From contig JAFGHO010000020.1 of the NCBI GenBank assembly GCA_016930085.1, positions 1-57,121 of the forward strand: a stretch of DNA of 57,121 nt, read 5' to 3'. Shown one piece after another: positions 16,778 to 23,746 of the stretch. The stretch comes from Spirochaetales bacterium. GTDB taxonomy: Bacteria; Spirochaetota; Spirochaetia; SZUA-6; JAFGRV01. A program made the translations under genes and the position numbers. The notes under the pieces are model-generated. The model had not been told where the DNA came from. It ran no database searches and saw only the letters and a list, made by a program, of their open reading frames with translations. Position 1 is the first letter of the stretch; every line of letters begins with the position of its first letter.

Positions 16778-17833
16778 TTAATCGATATATTCCTCGTTTT
16801 TGTCGAAAATGGTGATTTCCTCGTTTTCCGCCATATTCCGTATTTTTAAGAGAAAGTCGGTATCCGATTTCTCGACATCGGATTTCAGCACGCGGCCGAT
16901 ACTTTGATGTTCGAGTCTGATGATTTCCGCCCTGCGGTTCGATACGTTTCGTATGATCCGCTGGCTGAAGTCCCCGTCTTTTCCCTTGAGAAGAAAGGCG
17001 ATATCCTTGTCGTCGTATTCACGCAGTACTTTCTGAAGGTCCTTGTTCGATATCCTGTAGACGACATCGAGATTGAAAAGGCGGGTTTCGATATCCTCGG
17101 CGAGTTCGGGATTGCAGATGGAAAGATCGGAGAGGATTTCCTTTTCTTTCTGGACATCCATATGTTTGAGTATTTCAGTCAGTGCCAGTTTCCCGTCGAC
17201 CTCCTGTGTTATCATGTCTCCCTGGGCGCGCACCTTTTCTCTTAACACCTCTTCCGTCTTTCGCAGTATCTCCGGGGTTATTTTATCCATTCTGGCGATT
17301 CTCGCCACTGTATCCCTCCTGGTATCGGGCGGAAGGGCGGTGAGAAGTTTTGCGGAAAGGGTTGGATCGATGTGAGAGAGAATGACCGCGACCACGGGGG
17401 CCGATTCGTTTTTTATAAGGGTCAATACCTGTTCGATGGGAAGATCATTGAGAAAAGAAAAGGGATGCGGGACGGTCCGTTCGATTATTTTATTGTAAAA
17501 AACTTCGCCCTTTTCCTCTCCAAAAGCGGTGAAAAGCATTTCTTTCGCTTTTTCAAGACCGCCTTTTGCCACGAGGTTTTTGACTTTGAGAAGGTAACCG
17601 AACTCTTCAAGTACTTTTTCCGCTTCCCTGTTGTCGATCTTTTTTATCGATGCGATTTCCTTTGCAATTCCCAGTGCTTCTTCCTCAGTGAGGTGTTTCA
17701 GTACCTCGGAAGAATGTTCCTTCCCCAGGATGATGAGAAGCATGGCGGCTTTCTTGTATCCCTTGTCCCGTTTTCTGGTTTTCAGAAAAGCGTCTTTTTC
17801 CGGGTATCTCTTCTTGCCTGAATCGACGGCCAT
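16778..17833 (-). CDS. fliG: Divergent flagellar motor switch protein FliG (FliG1-like)
   Basis: 351 residues. Its three-part layout is normal for FliG: the N domain (about 28-110, KKAAMLLIILGKE), the middle domain (about 125-205) and the C domain with ARM-like helices and the torque helix (about 225-335). Several usual key residues are changed. The middle-domain EHPQ motif reads ESAP. In the torque helix, by visual comparison with E. coli, the Lys and first Arg are kept (LLKGK, SNRRAEIIR), but the first acidic residue of the Asp-Asp pair is Leu, the second is Glu, and the later Arg is Leu. Spirochaetes carry two FliG proteins, and this looks like the divergent copy. It lies 20 bases after the EF-G-like gene. 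Confidence 0.87.
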   Translation of the reverse strand: MAVDSGKKRYPEKDAFLKTRKRDKGYKKAAMLLIILGKEHSSEVLKHLTEEEALGIAKEIASIKKIDNREAEKVLEEFGYLLKVKNLVAKGGLEKAKEMLFTAFGEEKGEVFYNKIIERTVPHPFSFLNDLPIEQVLTLIKNESAPVVAVILSHIDPTLSAKLLTALPPDTRRDTVARIARMDKITPEILRKTEEVLREKVRAQGDMITQEVDGKLALTEILKHMDVQKEKEILSDLSICNPELAEDIETRLFNLDVVYRISNKDLQKVLREYDDKDIAFLLKGKDGDFSQRIIRNVSNRRAEIIRLEHQSIGRVLKSDVEKSDTDFLLKIRNMAENEEITIFDKNEEYID

Positions 17834-17853
17834 TTCTTCCTTTCCTGTTGGTT

Positions 17854-19920
17854 CTATTCACTTTCTTTTGACGCCTGGGCAGCCTTTATCACGTCCTCCG
17901 CAACCTTGCCGGAAATCGGGTTGTAATGGCTGAACTCCATTTCAAATGAAGCGGTTCCGGATGTTATGGATTTGAGATCTATCGAATAGCGCAGCAATTC
18001 GGACTGGGGAACCTGTGCCTTGATTTCCTGAATTCCACCGCCTATCGGTTCCTGACCCAAAACCCTGCCCCGCCGTGAACTGAGATCGGAGAGAACGTCT
18101 CCGAGGTATTGGTCTTCGACAAAGACGTCGAGATTCATGACCGGTTCGAGCAGGACGCATTTCGCTTTCTCGAGGCAGGCCTTGAGCGCGCCGCGAGCGG
18201 CGAGCTTGAACGACATTTCGGATGAATCGACCGGGTGCTCCTTTCCGTCGACGATTTTCGCTTCGAGATCCACGACGGGATACCCCGCGAGGATACCTTC
18301 TTCCATTCCTTCGAGCACACCCTTTTCGACACCGGGGATATACCCCTTGGAAACGGCGCCACCGAAAATGGCATTGACGAACCGGAACATCTCTCCCCGT
18401 TCGAGCGGCTGTATTTCGAGGACCACTTTCGCGTACTGGCCGTGTCCACCGGTTTGTTTTTTATGCTGATATTCCGCGCCGGCGGATTTTGTAATGGTCT
18501 CCCTGTAGGCCACCTTCGGCACTTTTGTTTCCATTTCGATTTTCTGTTTTTCCTTGATCCTGTCGAGAATAATCGAAAGGTGGAGTTCTCCCATCGAGGA
18601 TATTACCGTTTCCCGTGTTTCCTTGTTGTACGTAAGCTTGAATGTGAGATCTTCGGTCGAGACCTTTTGCAGAAGCTGGTTCAGCTTGTCCTCGTCTTTT
18701 TTCGCCGCAGCCGAGATCGCGACGGAATGAACGGGCTGCGGAAGATTGAGGCTTTCATAGGTAATCAGGTGATCTGACGTGGAAAATGTCTGGTTTGTTT
18801 CCGCTGTCGTCACTTTTGCCATAATACCGATGTCGCCGGTCTCGAGGGTAGTAACGTCTTCGAGTTTTTTACCCTGGCAGGTGAATAATTTGGAAATCTT
18901 CTCCTTTTTATTCTCCCGGACATTGTAGAGTTCCGAATCCGTCGAGATTGAACCCGACATCACCTTGATGAATGAGAGTTTTCCTGAAAATTGATCGATA
19001 AATGTCTTGAAAATGAAACAGGAGGGGAACGCATCCGCCGTTACTTCGATTTCCGTGTTTTCCTTTGTCAGGGCCTTGACCGCTGCCGCGGGGGATGGGG
19101 CCGCTTTTTCGATGAAATTAAGCAGCGAGACCATTCCCGAATGAAGTATCGCCGCCCCACAGAAAACCGGAACAAAATTATTCTTTTTAAACGCCTCTTT
19201 AAGACCCTTTCTCAATTCCTCCTCGGAGAGGGTTTCTTCCATCAGATATTTTTCCATAAGTTCGTCATTGCCCTCCGCAGCCGCTTCGATAAGCGCGGCC
19301 CGCTTGCCTTCCGCTTCGTCTTTCATGTCGGCTGGAATATCCTGTGCCTGGGATTTGCCGCCGGAGGTATGCATGTAGGCTTTTTGATCGATAAGGTCGA
19401 CGACACCCTTGAAGTTGTTTCCTTCCCCGACGGGTATGGTAATGGGAATGACATTCACCTTGAACTTGTCCTTCACATCATTAAGGGATTTGTTATAATC
19501 GGCATGTTCCTTGTCCATTTTATTGAGAAAGACGACCCTGGGCAGGTTGTTTCTGTCAAGCCGCCGCCAGGTTTTAATTGTTTCTATCTGAACGCCGGAA
19601 TCTGCGGCAACAAGAACAACGGCCGATTCACACGCGCGAAATCCCGCGACCACTTCACCGACAAAATCGGCGGCACCCGGTGTATCGAGCAGATTGATTT
19701 TGATATCATTCCACATAATATGGGAGAGTGATGTGTGAATCGATATCTGCCGTGCGATTTCTTCTTCCGTATAATCACTGACGGTTTTCCCGGATTCCAC
19801 GGTTTCCGGTTTCGGGATGGCACCGCCCAAAGCGAGGATTTGTTCTACCAGTGATGTTTTGCCTGTTCCGCCGTGACCTGAAAATGCAATATTTCTGATT
19901 TGTTCCAACCTAATACCCAT
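17854..19920 (-). CDS. EF-G-like translational GTPase (EF-G2 type)
   Basis: 688 residues with all EF-G domains. G1 is GHGGTGKTS, and NKMD (G4) is present. The switch II motif reads DTPGAADF where ordinary EF-G has DTPGHVDF, so the catalytic His is replaced by Ala. The pattern VAADSGVQIETIKTWR resembles the EF-G2 paralogues rather than the main translocase. The frame could be extended 29 codons upstream, but the ATG preceded by AAGGAG and eight bases is chosen, giving the natural start MGIRLEQIRNIAFSGHGG. It is the first gene of a probable two-gene operon with fliG. A main EF-G gene should exist elsewhere. Confidence 0.88.
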   Translation of the reverse strand: MGIRLEQIRNIAFSGHGGTGKTSLVEQILALGGAIPKPETVESGKTVSDYTEEEIARQISIHTSLSHIMWNDIKINLLDTPGAADFVGEVVAGFRACESAVVLVAADSGVQIETIKTWRRLDRNNLPRVVFLNKMDKEHADYNKSLNDVKDKFKVNVIPITIPVGEGNNFKGVVDLIDQKAYMHTSGGKSQAQDIPADMKDEAEGKRAALIEAAAEGNDELMEKYLMEETLSEEELRKGLKEAFKKNNFVPVFCGAAILHSGMVSLLNFIEKAAPSPAAAVKALTKENTEIEVTADAFPSCFIFKTFIDQFSGKLSFIKVMSGSISTDSELYNVRENKKEKISKLFTCQGKKLEDVTTLETGDIGIMAKVTTAETNQTFSTSDHLITYESLNLPQPVHSVAISAAAKKDEDKLNQLLQKVSTEDLTFKLTYNKETRETVISSMGELHLSIILDRIKEKQKIEMETKVPKVAYRETITKSAGAEYQHKKQTGGHGQYAKVVLEIQPLERGEMFRFVNAIFGGAVSKGYIPGVEKGVLEGMEEGILAGYPVVDLEAKIVDGKEHPVDSSEMSFKLAARGALKACLEKAKCVLLEPVMNLDVFVEDQYLGDVLSDLSSRRGRVLGQEPIGGGIQEIKAQVPQSELLRYSIDLKSITSGTASFEMEFSHYNPISGKVAEDVIKAAQASKESE

Positions 19921-20200
19921 TATTGTAGCTCCTTGTTTTTTTATTAAAAATTCCCTGTCCGTAAACCCGGATTTCACCGGATAACCGTGAACAGCTTTCC
20001 CTTTCATGTATGACGGGAGGTTACGGAATAATTTCTATCCCTTTATGTCGCGGCATATAAGCCGGACTGCTGAGTAAGCTTTACTATAACGTTAAAGAAA
20101 ATATCTGTCAAGAATATAGCTTGAATCGTATGGTACCGGGAGCGGCCGATTATAAAACCCTCTCATAATGCCGGTGAATGAGAAAAAGAAGAAAATGTCC

Positions 20201-20243
20201 TTGACAGATACTGGTTAAGTGAAATATAAATTAATTAAGTGAA
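20201..20243 (+). promoter_or_regulatory. Promoter with direct-repeat operator for the ArsR/ABC operon
   Basis: TTGACA (20201-20206) is separated by 18 bases from TATAAA (20225-20230). The direct repeats TTAAGTGAA lie at 20215-20223 and 20235-20243, exactly 20 bases apart, so they face the same side of the helix; one is in the spacer and the other covers the start point. The predicted transcription start (about 20237) nearly coincides with the GTG start codon at 20239, implying a leaderless mRNA. The layout suggests autorepression by the ArsR-type product. This promoter is the main content of the 19921-20238 intergenic gap. Confidence 0.5.
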
Positions 20244-20562
20244 TACTAAATTAGATTCGCCCAATGATATCAGTAAATCCCTGCCCGCCATGTTTAAAGC
20301 GCTCGGTGACGACACACGCTTTGCCATCGTTACCCTGATCGCGAAACGTCCCCTGTGCGGAAAGGCGATCGCGCGCATACTCACGTTATCCGAATCGGCC
20401 ATTTCGCAGCATCTGAAAATATTGAGGGAATGCGGACTGGTATCGGGTGAAAAACGGGGATATTGGGTGCATTACACAGTCAATCACCCAATTATAGATG
20501 AGCTTTTACAGGAACTCAAGAAGGCGGCGGGATCAAAGGAAAACGGTGTATGGAACGAATAA
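20239..20562 (+). CDS. ArsR-family winged-helix regulator
   Basis: 107 residues, a single winged helix-turn-helix domain. MFKALGDDTRFAIVTLIAK is the usual N-terminal helix, and LSESAISQHLKILRECGLV is the recognition helix. No CxCxxC or other classic metal-site motif is visible, so the signal is unknown. The GTG start has no ribosome site; it fits a leaderless transcript, or an internal ATG at 20290 could be used. The end overlaps the ABC ATPase gene by 13 bases, so it almost certainly controls the exporter it is co-transcribed with. Confidence 0.85.
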   Translation: MNTKLDSPNDISKSLPAMFKALGDDTRFAIVTLIAKRPLCGKAIARILTLSESAISQHLKILRECGLVSGEKRGYWVHYTVNHPIIDELLQELKKAAGSKENGVWNE

Positions 20563-21521
20563 TCGAGGCCAAGGGCTTAACGAAACATTACGGGGATGTT
20601 ACCGCGGTACGTGATGTCGGTTTTTATGTGAATAAAGGAGAAATTTTCGGATTTTTGGGCCCGAACGGGGCGGGAAAAACAACGACGATAAACATGCTGA
20701 TCGGTATGGCAAAAATAAACGGGGGGAAGATATACTATAAGAATGAAGATTTGACAAAAAATATAAAAAAAGCCCAGAATATTATCGGTGTTATTGCCGA
20801 CGAAAGCAATCTTTACAATGAAATGAGCGGTTATGAAAATCTCTGCTTTTGCGGGTCACTCTACGGCCTGCCGAAGCCGGTACGGTCGCGGAAAGCCCGC
20901 GAACTGCTTGCAGCCTTTCAATTGACGGAAGCCTCCCATAAAAAGTTCGGCGCGTATTCGAAAGGGATGAAGCGGAAACTGACAATCGCGGCGGCACTGA
21001 TTCATGAACCCGAGATAATCTTTATGGACGAACCGACGACCGGCATCGATGTCGCGAGTGTCAGACAGATCAGGGGCCTGATCAAACGCCTCAATGAGGC
21101 CGGGACGACCATTTTCCTGACAACCCACTATATCGAGGAAGCCGAACGCCTTTGCGACAGGGTCGCTTTCATTCATCGGGGAAGCATTATCAGAATCGAT
21201 ACGGTCGGCAGGCTGATCGAGGATGCACGGGAAGCCAATGTGATCGAAGTGGTTTTCGAACAGGGGTATACCGATCGTCCTTTACTGCCGGAACAACTGA
21301 TGCGGGAATTCCCCGATGTCGAATGCAGCCTGAAAAACGATGATACGGTAAAGGTAACCGGCCGGGATACAATCGACATAACACCGATCGTCTGCTTTTT
21401 ATCGGGCCGCGGCGTTCGCATCCGTGAAGCCAGATTGATACGGCCCACCCTCGAAGACGCCTTTGTCAAACTGACCGGCATCGAAATCGCCATGATGAAA
21501 AAGGAGAAAGAAAAAAAATGA
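20550..21521 (+). CDS. ABC-2 type exporter ATP-binding protein
   Basis: 323 residues. Walker A is GPNGAGKTTT, the signature-like segment is YSKGMKRKLTIAAALI, Walker B is IIFMDEPTTGID and the switch is LTTHY. This is the DrrA/CcmA-like group of ATPases that drive ABC-2 permeases for drugs, polysaccharides or lipids. The last ~100 residues form the extra C-terminal domain common in that group. It lies between the ArsR regulator (13-base overlap) and the permease (ATGA overlap). The substrate is unknown. Confidence 0.92.
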   Translation: MERIIEAKGLTKHYGDVTAVRDVGFYVNKGEIFGFLGPNGAGKTTTINMLIGMAKINGGKIYYKNEDLTKNIKKAQNIIGVIADESNLYNEMSGYENLCFCGSLYGLPKPVRSRKARELLAAFQLTEASHKKFGAYSKGMKRKLTIAAALIHEPEIIFMDEPTTGIDVASVRQIRGLIKRLNEAGTTIFLTTHYIEEAERLCDRVAFIHRGSIIRIDTVGRLIEDAREANVIEVVFEQGYTDRPLLPEQLMREFPDVECSLKNDDTVKVTGRDTIDITPIVCFLSGRGVRIREARLIRPTLEDAFVKLTGIEIAMMKKEKEKK

Positions 21522-22261
21522 AGGTGTCGAAATCGTTCACGGCGTTCCGGAGTATCCTGTTGAAAGATATGAAAAACTATTATCTCAAACCGCCGAACAT
21601 CAGCTGGGGAATTATATTTCCGTTCGCCTGGATGCTGATGATGTTCATCAAATCAAAATCCGCCTTTGATATTACGGAAGTATTCCCCGGCATTGTCGCG
21701 ATGTCGATATTATTCGGGACGACCTCGATGCTTTCCGTCACCATCACCTTCGAACGGAAGTCGCGCTCGTTCGAACGGCTGCTTCTGGCGCCGGTCCGTA
21801 TCGAACTTCTGGTACTGGCCAAAGTGACCGGGGCGATCCTGTTCGGGATTGTCAACAGCGTGCTGCCCGTTCTGATTTCCGTTTTATATTTCAGGTCCGG
21901 GGTCATGCACTGGGCGACACTCGTTTCCGGTATCGCGTTGTTGTCGGTCATATCCACATTCATGGGGCTGTTTATCGCCGTCTCGGCGAAAGAAGTCTTC
22001 GAGGCCCAGACCTATTCGAATTTCTACCGCTTTCCCATGATTTTTCTCTGCGGCCTGTTTGTCCCGGTACCGGTCCTTCCTCTTTTCATACAACCGCTTT
22101 CCTGTCTCCTGCCCGTTACCTATGGGGTCGATATCCTGCGGTATTCGATCTCGGAAAGCAACTTCCTTCCGGTCGCCTTCGACCTGGGTATCCTCGTTGT
22201 CTTCTGTCTGGCTATGTTTTATATCAGTATTTTCAACATACGGAGGAAATGGATCGTGTAA
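21518..22261 (+). CDS. ABC-2 type exporter permease
   Basis: 247 residues with six predicted membrane helices and the ABC-2 arrangement. An N-terminal amphipathic segment (AFRSILLKDMKNYYLKPPN) is followed by helices beginning ISWGIIFPFAWMLMMF. The TFERKSRSFERLLLAPV loop is typical for this family. A second half includes IFLCGLFVPVPVLPLFIQPLSCLLPVTYGVDILR. Its ATG overlaps the ATPase stop, so the two proteins are made together and would form a homodimeric permease with two ATPases. It converges on the lipoprotein gene with a 10-base gap. Confidence 0.9.
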   Translation: MKVSKSFTAFRSILLKDMKNYYLKPPNISWGIIFPFAWMLMMFIKSKSAFDITEVFPGIVAMSILFGTTSMLSVTITFERKSRSFERLLLAPVRIELLVLAKVTGAILFGIVNSVLPVLISVLYFRSGVMHWATLVSGIALLSVISTFMGLFIAVSAKEVFEAQTYSNFYRFPMIFLCGLFVPVPVLPLFIQPLSCLLPVTYGVDILRYSISESNFLPVAFDLGILVVFCLAMFYISIFNIRRKWIV

Positions 22262-22271
22262 TTGGTGCGGG

Positions 22272-22679
22272 TTAGTCCTCATCCGGCGGGTTGTCGAATC
22301 CGATGGCGTATACCCCCACGTACTCGGGAACGGCACCCCCGGTGTTCCAGCCGGTGTTGCATGTCCTCGTTCCCGAGCTTTCACCGGTATTCAAATAGAT
22401 CCCCCCGGACGGCCACCACGTCGCGGTTATATAATCATAGCTGACCGTATTCCCGCCCGATAATACATCATCGATACCGAACTTGACCTGGCAGTTCTCG
22501 AGGTCGACGGACCCGACATTCGTCAATCTGTATTGGATGACGACATAATTGCTGCCATCCAGGTACCATGAGACAACCTCCGCCTGCAGATAACATTCGG
22601 GCGGGAAAATATCGCAACCGGTCAATGAAAGTAAAACGGGTATAAATATAAAGAGAAAGAAAAAGATTCCCTTATTCAT
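22272..22679 (-). CDS. Small lipoprotein, unknown function
   Basis: 135 residues. The signal sequence MNKGIFFFLFIFIPVLLSLTGC has a lipobox LSLTGC with Cys at residue 22. The mature part (about 113 residues) resembles a single beta-sandwich (VVIQYRLTNVGSVDLENCQVKFGI, then DYITATWWPSGGIYLN), as in small FxLYD-like or adhesin-like domains, and ends in acidic PPDED. The start is taken at the ATG eight bases after AAGGAG, not at the ATG six codons upstream. Likely a monocistronic surface or periplasmic lipoprotein. Confidence 0.7.
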   Translation of the reverse strand: MNKGIFFFLFIFIPVLLSLTGCDIFPPECYLQAEVVSWYLDGSNYVVIQYRLTNVGSVDLENCQVKFGIDDVLSGGNTVSYDYITATWWPSGGIYLNTGESSGTRTCNTGWNTGGAVPEYVGVYAIGFDNPPDED

Positions 22680-22808
22680 GATTATGTCTCCTTTCATGGT
22701 TGATCACCTGTAAATATACCACGCTTTTTGAAAAACACGATAAGCACACGGAGATTCGTTATCCGGCGCATTTTTTACCGGAACGGGGGGCGTACCGGAT
22801 GGTTGTTT

Positions 22809-23237
22809 CTATTGTTGTGAAAGCAGGTCGCTGACTATCTTGATGAGCATTTCCTTTTTGAATGGTTTGAGAATATAGTTGTCGATACCGATCGTCAAAA
22901 TCGATTTGATTTCTTCTTTTTCCTGAACCGCGGAGATAAAAATGATTTTCGTGTTGTATCCGCCGTCGAGGCACCTGATTTGTTCGACAAGCTGGATGCC
23001 GGACATGTCGGGAAGTTTCTGATCCACGGTGATCAGGTGCGGTTTGTATTTGCCGAACTTCTCGATCGCTTCCTTGCCCGTCATGGCCGAAATAACGAAA
23101 TAACCCTGGCTTCTGAGAATTTTTGTTATCGATTTCACCACATAGGTGATATCGTCGATGACGAGGATTCGTTTTACGTTCGAGTCGGCGGGCGGAAGCT
23201 CGATAAGTTCGCCCTCAATTTGTTCTTCGTCGGCCAT
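22809..23237 (-). CDS. Single-domain response regulator (receiver protein)
   Basis: 142 residues. A flexible N-terminal tail (about 20 residues, rich in Glu) is followed by a full receiver domain: acidic pair IDD, phospho-acceptor Asp in LITVDQKLPD, Ser in IIFISAV and Lys in LKPFKKE. There is no output domain, so it acts by protein contact, like CheY-type or diguanylate-related adaptors. The ATG at 23237 is preferred over a TTG two codons upstream. The kinase is probably the one encoded at 23747-26137, but it could be elsewhere. Confidence 0.82.
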   Translation of the reverse strand: MADEEQIEGELIELPPADSNVKRILVIDDITYVVKSITKILRSQGYFVISAMTGKEAIEKFGKYKPHLITVDQKLPDMSGIQLVEQIRCLDGGYNTKIIFISAVQEKEEIKSILTIGIDNYILKPFKKEMLIKIVSDLLSQQ

Positions 23238-23360
23238 CTGCAACTCGCTTCATCGTATCGATCTTCATCGATATCAGTATAACATTCCATGGTTTGTTTT
23301 TCCATGGATTTTCATGGACGCCCGTGGTGAAAAAACCGGAGGCTTTCCGGGAACACGCGT

Positions 23361-23744
23361 CTAACCGGGCGAGGCCGGTCCACCCCCGTCATCCACCGCT
23401 TGTCTGATCGTCTCGATCAGTTTTTCTCTCCGCACGGGTTTTGTAATAAAGGCAAAACTTCCCATCCGTTTTGCCTTTTCACTCACGTTTTTGTCGATAA
23501 AACCGGTCAACATGATGACGGGAATATGGGGGTAGGTCGCCTTTAACTCCTTCAGCAGGATAAAGCCCGTCGTATCTTTCATCTTGATGTCACAGATGAT
23601 GACATCGACGGGGGAGCCGCGGAGCGTTTCGAGCGCGATCTCCCTGTTGTCCGCTTCAAGGAGGTTGAAATCGGTCTTGTGCAGCTGAATTTTTATGATA
23701 TGGCGAATGCGTTCGTCATCGTCGATAATAAGAACGTTCTTCAT
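23361..23744 (-). CDS. Single-domain response regulator paired with the histidine kinase
   Basis: 127 residues, a receiver domain only. Key residues are the Asp pair in IIDDDERI, the phospho-acceptor in VIICDIKMKD, Thr in MLTGF and Lys in ITKPVRRE. The ATG is preceded by AAAGGAG, which overlaps the end of the kinase gene; the kinase stop is two bases before the start, so they are coupled and are almost surely a signalling pair. A short Gly/Pro tail ends the protein. There is no DNA-binding domain, so the output is likely through protein interaction. Confidence 0.88.
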   Translation of the reverse strand: MKNVLIIDDDERIRHIIKIQLHKTDFNLLEADNREIALETLRGSPVDVIICDIKMKDTTGFILLKELKATYPHIPVIMLTGFIDKNVSEKAKRMGSFAFITKPVRREKLIETIRQAVDDGGGPASPG

Positions 23745-23746
23745 TT

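Noticed and set aside
19921-20007. 29-codon extension of the EF-G-like gene
   Set aside because: The internal ATG with AAGGAG starts exactly at the conserved N-terminus of the family.
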